The notes below the pieces were generated by a model, which was not told the origin of the DNA, searched no databases, and was given only the letters and a program-made list of their open reading frames with translations. From Flavobacterium tibetense (GTDB lineage: Bacteria > Bacteroidota > Bacteroidia > Flavobacteriales > Flavobacteriaceae): a stretch of 64,000 nucleotides of DNA. Below, piece by piece: positions 53,998 to 63,067 of this stretch (the first letter of the stretch is position 1; the number at the start of each line of letters is the position of its first letter). The DNA is taken from positions 55,290 through 119,289 of the forward strand of contig NZ_QLST01000010.1 of the NCBI RefSeq assembly GCF_003293845.1, given 5' to 3'. A program made the position numbers and the translations under genes.

Positions 53998-54402
53998 TTA
54001 CTTCCAATTAAAAACAATTTCCTTTTTAATTTCCGGATGCAAACTATAGAAAACTGGGCAAGTCATTGCGGTTCTTTCTAGGATATTTTTTGTTTTCTCG
54101 TCGGGATTGATGGAGAAATTAAAAGTTACGTGAATTTCTGTGATTCTTCTTGGTTCTGTTCCCATAACCTTAGTTACTTCTGCTGTTGAACCTGAGAAAT
54201 CTACGTCTAAATCGTGTGCTTTGATTCCCATTACGGTAAACATGCAACTGGCTAATCCGTTGGCAACGCTGTCGGTTGGAGAGAATGCTTCTCCTTTTCC
54301 GTTGTTGTCAAGTGGTGCATCAGAAATAATTTCTGAACCCGATTGTAAATGTATAGAAGAGGTACGTAAATCACCTAAATAAGTTACTTTGGAAGTTGCC
54401 AT
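53998..54402 (-). CDS. OsmC/Ohr family peroxide-detoxifying protein
   Basis: A 134-residue protein. The two reactive cysteines are in ANGLASCMFTVMGI and RTAMTCPVFYSLHPEI, at the spacing used by OsmC and Ohr to reduce organic peroxides. The N terminus has LGDLRTSSIHLQSGSEI and the domain ends with KKEIVFNWK. It starts on the last base of the LysM gene stop codon (TAATG), which implies translational coupling with that cell-wall protein. Which thiol is used to recycle it is unknown. Confidence 0.93.
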   Translation of the reverse strand: MATSKVTYLGDLRTSSIHLQSGSEIISDAPLDNNGKGEAFSPTDSVANGLASCMFTVMGIKAHDLDVDFSGSTAEVTKVMGTEPRRITEIHVTFNFSINPDEKTKNILERTAMTCPVFYSLHPEIKKEIVFNWK

Positions 54403-56297
54403 TATTGTACTTGTTTAATCGTTAAATCAGTATCGTAATATAATAAATATCCTGCTGTGTTTACATTTGCTCCGTTTTCATTGGTATAATCAAAACTACT
54501 TTCTACATGTTCGGTTCTGAACTTGGTTGTAGTGATAGTAAATCCGTCTTCTTGGCAAATGCGTAATAAGGTGTCGAATGTTACATCAAATCCTCTGTTT
54601 ACAATTGAATTAGAAGAAACGCCATTTGCTTTTTTAAATTTACTCTCAAAAATAAAACCTTCTGGTGTATTTACTTCTTTTTTGGTAGAAGGAAACAACA
54701 TGTTCAATTCGGTTAAATTCGTAATTGGAATTTCTTCAAAATCTAACGTATCATATAATTCCAATACCGCTAATTGCAAATCAAATTCAGATTTTAATTT
54801 TATCAAATGGTTGGTCACATTCAATACAAATCCTCTATTTTCTGAATCTAAAACCACGAAATTCTTCTGTCCTTTCACAAAAAGTGTTCGTAAATATTCG
54901 AAATCCAAACCGCCTTTTTCATTGTATGAAGCGAATTTTGCGTTTGGATAATTGGCACTGATATGATCTTTTGAACTGCCTTTTTTAGCACTTATAATAG
55001 CTATAACATTCCCATTATTTTTTTCAAAATGCGTAAATAACATTTGAGTAATATGTTTTTGCGAAGGCACAGAATAATACAAATTAGGCAACATTCTACC
55101 AACTTCTTTTGACAATGGCGAAATTACTGGCGTGTTGTATTTGGAAAGTAATTGTGCTGCCGTTTCAGTATGAGAAGTTTGAAAAGGACCAATTACAGCC
55201 GAAACCGTAGAAAAATCGTTTTTAGCAATCACAGACGCTACATTTGACGTGTTTTTGGTACTTTCAATATCTAAAATTTTCACGTTTACTGGTAATCCCA
55301 ATACTTTTGCAGAATCAATTGCCATCATGGCTCCAGCGTAAAAATCTAGCGTCATGTTCAAAAACTTATTGGTTTTTAAAATTTCCGTTTGCGTTTTTGT
55401 GGAATCCGATTGGATTTTATTTAACCCAAATGGTAACAGCAATACCAAATCTTTAGTCTGGCTTTTATTCACCGATTTGGTTAAATCTGCCAAAGGTTTA
55501 TTGGATAAAGTAAATCCGCTTGAAGTTACGCGCTTTGGTAATTTCAAAACCATTCCTTCTTTCAAACCCTCTTGTAATTCAGGATTCAATCGAATTAATT
55601 CGTCTTGAGAAAGATTCAATTCTTTGGAAAGTCCGAATAGCGTTTCTTGCGGTTTTACCGTATAAAAATTTTCTTGATCGTTAACTTTGGTCACTTCTTT
55701 TACAACGGCACGTTTGATGGTAAGAATTTCACCTTCACTTAGCGATTCTTTGATTTGCGGATTGGCTTTTTCTAATTCTTCAATCGTAATGTTGAATTTT
55801 TTTGCTATTCCGTATTTGGTTTCCTGTGGAAGCACTTTATAAGAAAAGGTTTCTGTCTTACTTTTTACAGCGGCTACTTCAACATAACCGGTTTCTTGAA
55901 CCACTTCGTCTTTTCTAACGATAATTTCTTCTCCAATTTTTAGTCCGTTTTTGGCAATCGTTGGATTCCATTCTTTCAAATCAGCCACAGAAACCTCATA
56001 CTTTTTAGCTAAACTAAATAAAGTTTCTTTTGGAGCCACAACATGCGTGGTAACTTCTTCTTTTACTTGCTTTGTTGCTGTTGATTTTTGAGGAAGTAAC
56101 AATACTGTATTTTCTTGAATACCATTTTTAGCGTCTGGATTCAAACGATAAATATCAAAAGGCGTGATTTGGTATTGCTTAGCAATCGAAAACACGGTTT
56201 CTCCTTTTTTTACAGTATGTTTTCCATTGTTTTGTGCGGTTACAAAAAACGAACTCCACAAGGCGAAAACTAAAAATACAATCTTAACTAGTCTCAT
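54402..56297 (-). CDS. LysM-repeat protein fused to a periplasmic-binding-like domain
   Basis: A 631-residue exported protein (signal MRLVKIVFLVFALWSSFFVTAQ). Four LysM repeats follow: HTVKKGETVFSIAKQY (about 24-70), VVAPKETLFSLAKKYEV (84-128), YKVLPQETKYGIAKKF (150-195) and YTVKPQETLFGLSKEL (206-250). A Ser/Thr linker then leads to an about 350-residue C-terminal domain with LVLLLPFGLNKI, LDFYAGAMMAIDSA, SAVIGPFQTSHTETAAQLLS and VISPLSKEVG, the pattern of type 1 periplasmic binding proteins. It may bind peptidoglycan and a muropeptide or other ligand. Its last base overlaps the OsmC start. Confidence 0.87.
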   Translation of the reverse strand: MRLVKIVFLVFALWSSFFVTAQNNGKHTVKKGETVFSIAKQYQITPFDIYRLNPDAKNGIQENTVLLLPQKSTATKQVKEEVTTHVVAPKETLFSLAKKYEVSVADLKEWNPTIAKNGLKIGEEIIVRKDEVVQETGYVEVAAVKSKTETFSYKVLPQETKYGIAKKFNITIEELEKANPQIKESLSEGEILTIKRAVVKEVTKVNDQENFYTVKPQETLFGLSKELNLSQDELIRLNPELQEGLKEGMVLKLPKRVTSSGFTLSNKPLADLTKSVNKSQTKDLVLLLPFGLNKIQSDSTKTQTEILKTNKFLNMTLDFYAGAMMAIDSAKVLGLPVNVKILDIESTKNTSNVASVIAKNDFSTVSAVIGPFQTSHTETAAQLLSKYNTPVISPLSKEVGRMLPNLYYSVPSQKHITQMLFTHFEKNNGNVIAIISAKKGSSKDHISANYPNAKFASYNEKGGLDFEYLRTLFVKGQKNFVVLDSENRGFVLNVTNHLIKLKSEFDLQLAVLELYDTLDFEEIPITNLTELNMLFPSTKKEVNTPEGFIFESKFKKANGVSSNSIVNRGFDVTFDTLLRICQEDGFTITTTKFRTEHVESSFDYTNENGANVNTAGYLLYYDTDLTIKQVQ

Positions 56298-56347
56298 AAA
56301 CTACAATTTTCAAAGTTTATTTCAATAACAATGCCAAATTCAACTAT

Positions 56348-56509
56348 ATACCACTTCTGCTTTGAGATTACTGCAATAAAACGCACTTTTTCCCTTTCTA
56401 CTTCCCTATAAAAATAAACCATAGCTAAGGCTATGCTTTATTTTTCTAAGTTGTATAAAGAAAAAAATCATCCTTTTCTTTTACAATAATCACAAAGCAG
56501 AAGTGGTAT
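56348..56509. repeat. 162-bp palindromic element with perfect 17-bp inverted ends
   Basis: ATACCACTTCTGCTTTG (56348-56364) is the exact reverse complement of 56493-56509; pairing continues inward with mismatches. The centre is a second perfect stem, CATAGC (56420-56425) with GCTATG (56430-56435), extended by AAATAAA and TTTATTT. There is no reading frame. It sits between the guaA 3' end and the LysM gene 5' end on the minus strand. Confidence 0.8.
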
Positions 56510-56572
56510 TACAAATTTAAACAAGAAATTCGGAAAGTTGCCTTTGGCATTGAAATTTATTCTTTTATTATC

Positions 56573-58105
56573 TTATTCCCACTCAATAGTTGCTGGTGGT
56601 TTTGAGCTGATATCGTAAACAACTCGGTTCACACCACGAACGTTATTGATAATTTCATTGGAAATTTTCATTAAAAACTCATACGGTAAATGTACCCAAT
56701 CTGCGGTCATTCCATCTGTTGATTCTACAGCGCGTAAAGCAACTACTTTTTCATAAGTACGCTCATCTCCCATTACTCCTACGCTATTTACTGGTAATAA
56801 AATAGCTCCTGCTTGCCAAACTTTATCGTACAAACCGTGTTCTTTTAATCCGTTGATGAAAACGGCGTCTACTTCTTGTAGAATAGCTACTTTTTCTGGT
56901 GTAATATCGCCTAAAATACGAATCGCTAATCCTGGTCCAGGAAACGGATGACGACCTAATAATTCATCATCAATTCCTAAAGTTCTTCCTACTCTACGAA
57001 CCTCATCTTTAAATAACATTCGTAAAGGCTCTACCACTTGCAATTTCATGAAATCAGGTAATCCACCCACATTGTGATGCGATTTGATTGTTGCCGAAGG
57101 TCCGCCCGTAGCTGAAACCGATTCAATAACATCAGGATAAATAGTACCCTGACCTAACCATTTTACATCGGTTAATTGGTGTGCTTCATCATCAAAAACT
57201 TCGATAAAAGCTTTTCCAATAGCTTTACGTTTCGCTTCTGGATCATCCAATCCTGCTAATGCGTCATAAAAACGTTTGGAAGCGTCAACACCTTTTACAT
57301 TTAATCCCATTCCTTTGTATTGGTCTAGTACATTTTGGAATTCATTTTTACGCAACAATCCGTTGTTTACGAAAATACAATATAAATTACTACCAATAGC
57401 TTTATGTAATAAAACCGCTGCTACTGTGGAATCTACTCCACCAGAAAGTCCTAAAACCACTTTATCGTTTCCAATTTTTTCTTTCAATTCCGCAACCACT
57501 TCTTCTACGAAGGCATTTGGTGTGAAATTTTGAGGCACTTGGGCAATTTTTACTAAGAAATTCTCCAACATCTGTTTTCCATCCACAGAATGATATACTT
57601 CTGGGTGAAATTGAATGGCGTAAGTTGTTTCGCCTTCGATTTTGTAGGCTGCATTTTCTACGTCTTTGGTACTAGCAATTTTAACTCCGTTTGTTGGTAA
57701 TTGTTTGATTGAATCAGAATGACTCATCCAAACTTGGCTGTTTGGACTCACACCTTCCAAAAACACTTCGTTTTCTTTGATGTAAGACAAATTCGCTCTA
57801 CCGTATTCTCTTGTGTTGGAAGCTGCTACTTCTCCACCTGAAAAATGCGCTAAATATTGCGCTCCGTAACAAACGGCTAACAATGGCATTTTCCCTCTAA
57901 TTTGAGATAAATCAGGATGCAATGCTTCTTCTGAACGCACCGAACATGGACTTCCTCCTAAAATTACGGCTTTGTATGATGATAAATCTGCTGGAATTTT
58001 ATCGAATGGAAAAATCTCGCAGAAAATGTTTAACTCTCTAACTCTTCGTGCAATTAATTGGGTGTATTGCGAACCGAAATCTAAAATTAATACGTTGTGT
58101 TGCAT
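56573..58105 (-). CDS. guaA: GMP synthase, glutamine-hydrolysing
   Basis: Converts XMP to GMP. The 510-residue protein has an N-terminal class I glutamine amidotransferase domain with [12 protein letters not shown], the catalytic Cys in [17 protein letters not shown] and the late His/Glu in [11 protein letters not shown]. The ATP pyrophosphatase domain follows with [21 protein letters not shown], and the dimerisation part has [18 protein letters not shown] and the C-terminal KPPATIEWE. It is 73 bases downstream of purM on the same strand, so two purine genes adjoin. Confidence 0.97.
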   Translation of the reverse strand: MQHNVLILDFGSQYTQLIARRVRELNIFCEIFPFDKIPADLSSYKAVILGGSPCSVRSEEALHPDLSQIRGKMPLLAVCYGAQYLAHFSGGEVAASNTREYGRANLSYIKENEVFLEGVSPNSQVWMSHSDSIKQLPTNGVKIASTKDVENAAYKIEGETTYAIQFHPEVYHSVDGKQMLENFLVKIAQVPQNFTPNAFVEEVVAELKEKIGNDKVVLGLSGGVDSTVAAVLLHKAIGSNLYCIFVNNGLLRKNEFQNVLDQYKGMGLNVKGVDASKRFYDALAGLDDPEAKRKAIGKAFIEVFDDEAHQLTDVKWLGQGTIYPDVIESVSATGGPSATIKSHHNVGGLPDFMKLQVVEPLRMLFKDEVRRVGRTLGIDDELLGRHPFPGPGLAIRILGDITPEKVAILQEVDAVFINGLKEHGLYDKVWQAGAILLPVNSVGVMGDERTYEKVVALRAVESTDGMTADWVHLPYEFLMKISNEIINNVRGVNRVVYDISSKPPATIEWE

Positions 58106-58150
58106 TTTATTGTTGTTGTGTTGTAAATTTTAATTTTATTAAAAACAGAA

Positions 58151-58170
58151 AGACAAGTCATGACTTGTCT
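58151..58170. repeat. Perfect 20-bp palindrome sharing its core with 7679-7707
   Basis: AGACAAGTCATGACTTGTCT is fully self-complementary. Only the bases next to the centre differ from the site at 7679-7707, which has one extra central base. It lies between purM and guaA, 7 bases after the purM stop codon. Confidence 0.75.
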
Positions 58171-58177
58171 CTACAGA

Positions 58178-59356
58178 TTAATATTCAAACGTTCCGTATT
58201 CGGATGTAATTGTTAATTTCTTACTATCTGATTTCTCCACTCTTCCTACGATTTGTGCATCGATATTGAATGTTTTCGAAATTTCGATGATGTCTTGCGC
58301 TACTTCTGCAGGAACGTATATTTCCATGCGGTGACCACAATTGAATACTTGGTACATTTCTTTCCAATCGGTTTTGGATTGTTCTTGAATTAATTGGAAC
58401 AATGGTGGTACTGGAAATAAATTATCTTTAATCACGTGAACGTTATCTACAAAGTGAAGCACTTTTGTTTGCGCACCACCACTGCAGTGTACCATTCCGT
58501 GAATTTGATTGGAATTGTATTTTGATAAAATGGTTTTGATAACTGGAGCGTATGTTCTCGTTGGAGAAAGCACTAATTTTCCAGCGTCAATTGGACTATT
58601 AGTTACTGCATCTGTCAATTTAGTTTGACCTGAATACACTAATTCATTGGGAACTGAAGCATCAAAACTTTCTGGATATTTTTCTGCTAAATATTTGGCA
58701 AAAACATCATGACGTGCCGATGTTAAACCGTTACTTCCCATTCCGCCATTATATTCTTTTTCGTAAGTAGCTTGACCAAAAGAAGCCAATCCTACAATAA
58801 CATCACCCGCTTGAATGTTGGCATTATCAATTACATCAGCACGTTTCATTCGAGCTGTTACGGTTGAATCTACGATGATAGTTCGCACTAAATCGCCTAC
58901 ATCAGCCGTTTCTCCACCAGTAGAATGAATGGTAACGCCGTGATTTTTTAATTCTGAAATTAATTCTTCTGTTCCGTTGATAATAGCCGATATAACTTCA
59001 CCTGGAATTAGATTTTTGTTTCTTCCAATGGTTGAGGAAAGTAGAATATTATCCGTTGCACCAACACATAATAAATCATCAATATTCATGATTAAGGCAT
59101 CTTGAGCAATTCCTTTCCAAACTGAAATATCGCCTGTTTCTTTCCAATACATATAGGCTAAAGAAGACTTAGTTCCTGCGCCATCCGCATGCATAATGAT
59201 GCAATATTGGTCGTCATTGGTTAAATAATCAGGGATGATTTTACAAAATGCTTGTGGAAATAAGCCTTTGTCGATGTTTTTGATAGCTTGGTGCACATCT
59301 TCTTTAGAAGCCGAAACTCCTCTTAAATTGTAGCGTTTGCTCGTATCAGAACTCAT
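58178..59356 (-). CDS. purM: Phosphoribosylformylglycinamidine cyclo-ligase (AIR synthase)
   Basis: Closes the imidazole ring in purine synthesis with ATP. The 392-residue protein is the longer Bacteroidota form. Visible segments: MHADGAGTKSSLAYMY, MNIDDLLCVGATDNILLSS, IHSTGGETADVGDLVRTIIV, VIVGLASFGQATYEKEYNGG, MGSNGLTSARHD and VHCSGGAQTKVLHFVDNV, and FNCGHRMEIYVP near the C terminus. These match the PurM nucleotide-binding and catalytic regions. guaA follows on the same strand. Confidence 0.93.
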   Translation of the reverse strand: MSSDTSKRYNLRGVSASKEDVHQAIKNIDKGLFPQAFCKIIPDYLTNDDQYCIIMHADGAGTKSSLAYMYWKETGDISVWKGIAQDALIMNIDDLLCVGATDNILLSSTIGRNKNLIPGEVISAIINGTEELISELKNHGVTIHSTGGETADVGDLVRTIIVDSTVTARMKRADVIDNANIQAGDVIVGLASFGQATYEKEYNGGMGSNGLTSARHDVFAKYLAEKYPESFDASVPNELVYSGQTKLTDAVTNSPIDAGKLVLSPTRTYAPVIKTILSKYNSNQIHGMVHCSGGAQTKVLHFVDNVHVIKDNLFPVPPLFQLIQEQSKTDWKEMYQVFNCGHRMEIYVPAEVAQDIIEISKTFNIDAQIVGRVEKSDSKKLTITSEYGTFEY

Positions 59357-59431
59357 GAATGTAGTGTGTTGTTGTTGTGGCGCAAAGATAGTTCTAAAAT
59401 TTAGAATTTAGAAGTTTGATTTTAGAATTTG

Positions 59432-59878
59432 TTAAATTTTTATTTGATAAATATCATTATCAACTTCCGAATCGTTATTTGGTGTTTGCACGTTCACTAC
59501 TTTATTCAATGTGAAACATTCTTGATTTTGGGTTTCAATATCAAATTGCAATTCTATCGTCACAGCATCATCCGTTTCGGGATTATTTAGGATGATGAAA
59601 ATGGTGTTTCCTTCTGCCAATGGTCGCAAAGGAACAATGTGAATCGAATTGGTATTGATCAAAAAATTAAACGGAACTTCTTGTTCGTCTTCTAAAAGTA
59701 TGGAAATTTGATTCGCAGTAAATCTTTCGTTTTCAAAAACATTTTCATCGGTAGCTTCATCAACAAATGTTACAAACAGCGACGCTAATGGTGGCGCATC
59801 GGCATCACTACATTTATCAGAACAACTGAAATTCACAAACGTTACTACTGCTAATAAAAGGTAACCAAATTTTCTCAT
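59432..59878 (-). CDS. Lipoprotein of unknown function
   Basis: A 148-residue lipoprotein: MRKFGYLLLAVVTFVNFSC, lipobox Cys19, followed by a Cys- and Asp-rich linker (SDKCSDADAPPL) and a beta-rich domain (LASLFVTFVDEATDENVFEN, PFNFLINTNSIHIVPLRP, TIFIILNNPETDDAVTIELQ). It resembles DUF-type Bacteroidota lipoproteins without a clear name. It is 5 bases downstream of the first OmpA-type gene on the same strand, so it belongs to the OmpA cluster transcript. Confidence 0.7.
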   Translation of the reverse strand: MRKFGYLLLAVVTFVNFSCSDKCSDADAPPLASLFVTFVDEATDENVFENERFTANQISILLEDEQEVPFNFLINTNSIHIVPLRPLAEGNTIFIILNNPETDDAVTIELQFDIETQNQECFTLNKVVNVQTPNNDSEVDNDIYQIKI

Positions 59879-59883
59879 TTGTT

Positions 59884-60711
59884 TTATTTACTTAAAATTT
59901 CCATTTCCACTCTGCGATTCGCTGCGGCTTGTTCTTCATTCTCCTCTGGAATTGGATAAATAGGTTGCGTTACACCAAAACCTGTTACTGTTACTCTGCC
60001 CATAGGAATGCCATTATAAATTAAGAAACGACGGATTTGCTTGGCGCGTTCCAAAGATAAATTTCTTCTGTCTTTATCCACACAACAAATATGCCCTTGC
60101 AATTGAATTTTTAAATTGGGATTGTTTTGCATAACAAACAACAAGTCATACATAGCGCCTTGGGATTCTGGAACAGTTGCAAAGGTATTTTGGAAGAAAT
60201 TAATATTTTTCAATATAATTTTGGTTCCCACTTTAGCACGAGCCACTTTTTCGTGCAAAGGCAAATCGTCTGTAATTTCCAAACCTTCTACATTTTCATC
60301 AGGTTGGATGCCTAGAATTTCATTTTCTCTTTGTAAATCCTTTTCTAAAATATAAAAAATCGTAGCGCGTCTGTTTTCCGCTTGATTGATGGATTGCATG
60401 AAGTTTTTACCGTAACTAATCGTTTTGAAATCTTCACGAATGGTTACTTTATCTTTAATTTGTTCGTATATAAAATCCACGCGTTTTTGAGCCAAAGTAT
60501 CATTATAACCAACTGAACCTACTTCATCTGTAAAACCGTGAATAGCTACAATTTTAGAATTTCCATTGGCAGTAATCCACTCTTTTAAACGTTTGGATTG
60601 TGCAGGCGTTAACTGATGCTTATCGGTATCAAAGTATACAGAAAATTGCTCTTGCCCCACAACTGTTTGAAGAGTTAAAAAAAGTAATATAGAAAGTAAA
60701 ACTCGCATCAT
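59884..60711 (-). CDS. Double OmpA-domain exported protein, copy 1
   Basis: A 275-residue protein with signal peptide (MMRVLLSILLFLTLQTVVGQ). Two OmpA-like regions are present: an N-terminal one (FSVYFDTDKHQLTPAQSKRL, then HGFTDEVGSVGYNDTLAQKR, then ENRRATIFY) and a C-terminal one (LKIQLQGHICCVDKDRRNLS, ERAKQIRRFLIYNGI, GFGVTQPIYP, AANRRVEMEI). The C-terminal domain has GHICC where OmpA proteins usually have GHTDxxG. OmpA domains anchor to peptidoglycan. The lipoprotein gene follows after 5 bases. The next copy upstream is 48 bases away. Confidence 0.87.
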   Translation of the reverse strand: MMRVLLSILLFLTLQTVVGQEQFSVYFDTDKHQLTPAQSKRLKEWITANGNSKIVAIHGFTDEVGSVGYNDTLAQKRVDFIYEQIKDKVTIREDFKTISYGKNFMQSINQAENRRATIFYILEKDLQRENEILGIQPDENVEGLEITDDLPLHEKVARAKVGTKIILKNINFFQNTFATVPESQGAMYDLLFVMQNNPNLKIQLQGHICCVDKDRRNLSLERAKQIRRFLIYNGIPMGRVTVTGFGVTQPIYPIPEENEEQAAANRRVEMEILSK

Positions 60712-60759
60712 GCTAATTTTTTTTTACGAAGTAACGATTTTTTGCTAAGGTACAAAAGA

Positions 60760-61611
60760 TTAATTTTCTAAAATTAAAATTTCTACTCGGCGGTTTTGCA
60801 AAGATTCATATCCATTCTTTTCAGGAATCTTGAATTTTGGTTTTGATGACCCAAAACCTATGTATTTAATTCTTTCACTATCAATTTTTGATGAAACAAA
60901 ATAATTCATAACGGATTCTGCTCTCAACGTAGATAAATCATAGTCATCTCTTTTAACACAACAAATATGCCCAATTACAATTATTTTCAATTGTTCATTA
61001 TCTTGTAAAGCTTTTACCCATTTATCAAGTTGTAACTTTGAACTATATAATAAATTTGCAGAATTAAAATCGAAATGGATGTCTTTAAGCGTAAATAAAG
61101 TTCCTCGAGGAGCAGATTTTAACTGTTCTTCAAATGGTAAACCGTTTAAAAAGTCAATATCTTCTATTTCAACGATTTCAACTTCTTTTAATTGTTTTTT
61201 TACTAAATAATTGTTTATGATTCGATTCTCTAAAAACAATAATTCGCTTGGTAAAAAATAAATAGTTACTTTTCTATTCAGTTCATCTATATTAGAAATC
61301 AAATCTCTTTCACCCAAAGATATTGCTCTAAAATCTTCTCTAAATGTAATTTTATTTCCAATCTGTCCAATTACAAAATCAACTCTTTTTCTAGATAACG
61401 TATCATTGTAATTTGTTGTTCCTTTTTCATCTGTTGTTCCTAACAATGACAAAATTTTTGAGTTTTTATTGCTCTCGATCCAAGAAATTAATTTTGTCAT
61501 TTCATTTTCCTTTAACTCAAATTTATCGGTATCAAAATAAACAGAAAATTGTTCTTGTCCAACAACAATATTTAGCATTAAAAAAAAGAGAAAAGAAAAG
61601 AAAACTCGCAT
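60760..61611 (-). CDS. Double OmpA-domain exported protein, copy 2
   Basis: A 283-residue paralogue of copy 1 (signal MRVFFSFLFFLMLNIVVGQ). It has FSVYFDTDKFELKENEMTKL, LLGTTDEKGTTNYNDTLSRK and, in the C-terminal domain, KIIVIGHICCVKRDDYDLS with the same GHICC, then GFGSSKPKFKIPEKNGYESL and QNRRVEILILEN. It is more AT-rich than its neighbours and somewhat diverged. The ATG at 61611 is used, giving a good signal peptide; an upstream frame would add a hydrophilic leader. Its 3' end carries a 70-base stretch nearly identical to that at the end of copy 3. Confidence 0.87.
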   Translation of the reverse strand: MRVFFSFLFFLMLNIVVGQEQFSVYFDTDKFELKENEMTKLISWIESNKNSKILSLLGTTDEKGTTNYNDTLSRKRVDFVIGQIGNKITFREDFRAISLGERDLISNIDELNRKVTIYFLPSELLFLENRIINNYLVKKQLKEVEIVEIEDIDFLNGLPFEEQLKSAPRGTLFTLKDIHFDFNSANLLYSSKLQLDKWVKALQDNEQLKIIVIGHICCVKRDDYDLSTLRAESVMNYFVSSKIDSERIKYIGFGSSKPKFKIPEKNGYESLQNRRVEILILEN

Positions 61612-61657
61612 AATGCTATTTTTTGAAGTAACGTTTTTTTTGCTAAAGTACAAAAGA

Positions 61658-62452
61658 TTAATTTTCTAAAATTAAAATTTCTACTCGGCGGTTTTCATCA
61701 CGTTCGGTATCGTTTTTCTCTGGAATTTTGTGAATGGGTTGTGTGTTTCCGAAACTTTTATATTGCAATCGCTCTTTGGCTACACCATTATCAATCAAAT
61801 ATTTATAAACGGCAAATGCACGAACTTTAGCAATATCTTCAGGATCATGACCGATATGACAACAAATATGACCTTGAATTTCAATTTTTAATTTTGGGTT
61901 ATCCAATAACACTTGTAGTAATTCTTCCACAACTGGTCTGGATTTTGGCACAAAAACTCCCGAACGATTGTAAAAATACAAGTTTTTGAGCACCAATTTA
62001 TCCCCAACTTTTAAATTTTGATACTGTGTTGGGAGTTCTTTTTTGACTTCCACTATCTCGATTTTCTCTAGAATTTCTGGAATTGCTGCTACATAATGAA
62101 TCTCCACTTTTCGGTTTTGTTGTAAATCTAGATTTTGTGGAAACTTTTCTCCTTTTCCTTCCAATGGAATTGCGTTTGAAAACTTATTTTTCACCAAATC
62201 ATACACAAATTGTGCCCTTTTTTCAGACAAAATCTGATTATAAGCATCACTAGCCCGATAATCACAAAAGCCAATGATTTTCTGAATAGTAATATTTTCT
62301 GTTTGAAGAAACTGTTGCAATCGTTCAGATTCTTGTGGTGTTAACTCAAATTTATCCGTTTCAAAATAAACTACAAAGGTTTCTTGCGCCCAAAAAAACG
62401 GACTCCAAAAAAGAAATAAAAGTAACGTTCTCAATTTGTTTTTTATTAGCAA
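61658..62452 (-). CDS. Double OmpA-domain exported protein, copy 3
   Basis: A 264-residue paralogue, first of the three in the transcript. Signal MLIKNKLRTLLLFLFWSPFFWAQ. N-terminal domain: FVVYFETDKFELTPQESERL and IGFCDYRASDAYNQILSEKR (here with CDYRAS in place of TDEVGS). C-terminal domain: LKIEIQGHICCHIGHDPEDI, VRAFAVYKYLIDNGVAKERL, SFGNTQPIHKIPEKND and ENRRVEILILEN. The upstream intergenic DNA (62453-62636) is shared with a divergent small exported-protein gene. Confidence 0.87.
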   Translation of the reverse strand: MLIKNKLRTLLLFLFWSPFFWAQETFVVYFETDKFELTPQESERLQQFLQTENITIQKIIGFCDYRASDAYNQILSEKRAQFVYDLVKNKFSNAIPLEGKGEKFPQNLDLQQNRKVEIHYVAAIPEILEKIEIVEVKKELPTQYQNLKVGDKLVLKNLYFYNRSGVFVPKSRPVVEELLQVLLDNPKLKIEIQGHICCHIGHDPEDIAKVRAFAVYKYLIDNGVAKERLQYKSFGNTQPIHKIPEKNDTERDENRRVEILILEN

Positions 62453-62604
62453 ACGCTGAAATGATGATTTAAGTATGAAAGATTTACTTTGTTGTGGGAA
62501 TTTTTATATATTTGAGAAGTAAAAACAAAATAAAAACAAGTAGAACTTTCGTTAATCTTGCCAATATGGTTTAAAAGTAGTTGGAAAATTTCGCATATAA
62601 ACAA

Positions 62605-62614
62605 GTTAGCAGCT
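62605..62614. repeat. Left arm of a 10-bp inverted pair flanking the small gene
   Basis: GTTAGCAGCT is the exact reverse complement of AGCTGCTAAC at 63068-63077. The pair encloses one gene and resembles the GTTAGC-type core of attC-like sites, though no full folded attC is demonstrated. Confidence 0.45.
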
Positions 62615-62636
62615 ATTTTAAACACAACTACATTTA

Positions 62637-63062
62637 ATGAGAACGACGGTTTTAATAATATTATTTTATGCTTCTGTTTTTGGACAGAAAACCGAAAACC
62701 AAATTATAAGTTTTGACGGTATTTATGAAACGAAATGTGATTATGCGAACGACGAAGATGAAGAAAAATCATTTTTAAGATTTTATCCAAATAATAAAGT
62801 AATAAGTGTTGTAACTGAATGTGATGCGACAGTGAGTGACTTGAAAAGTTGGTTCAATATGAAAATGGAATATCTTTCAGTTGGGAATTATGAAATTAAC
62901 GGTAGAAAAATACTGTTTTCAACAACAAGTGTTACTGGAACAGTTAAATATAGAGGTCGCATAACCAAAAAAGGCATCCTTAAATTAAAAATAGAAAGCT
63001 TGATTAATGGTTTTAAACATCGAGAAAAATATCAATTTGTAAAAGTTGTAAACTTAGAATAG
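62637..63062 (+). CDS. Small exported protein of unknown function
   Basis: A 141-residue protein with a signal peptide (MRTTVLIILFYASVFGQ). The mature chain begins KTENQIISFDGIYETKCDYA and is followed by an acidic turn (NDEDEEKSF) and strands (LRFYPNNKVISVV, YEINGRKILFSTTSV). It resembles small beta-rich secreted proteins but I do not recognise a family. A TATATTTG lies at 62507-62514 with TTTG 15 bases before it, a marginal promoter. It is flanked by 10-bp inverted repeats and by IS DNA, and may be an accessory cassette gene. Confidence 0.65.
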   Translation: MRTTVLIILFYASVFGQKTENQIISFDGIYETKCDYANDEDEEKSFLRFYPNNKVISVVTECDATVSDLKSWFNMKMEYLSVGNYEINGRKILFSTTSVTGTVKYRGRITKKGILKLKIESLINGFKHREKYQFVKVVNLE

Positions 63063-63067
63063 AAAAC

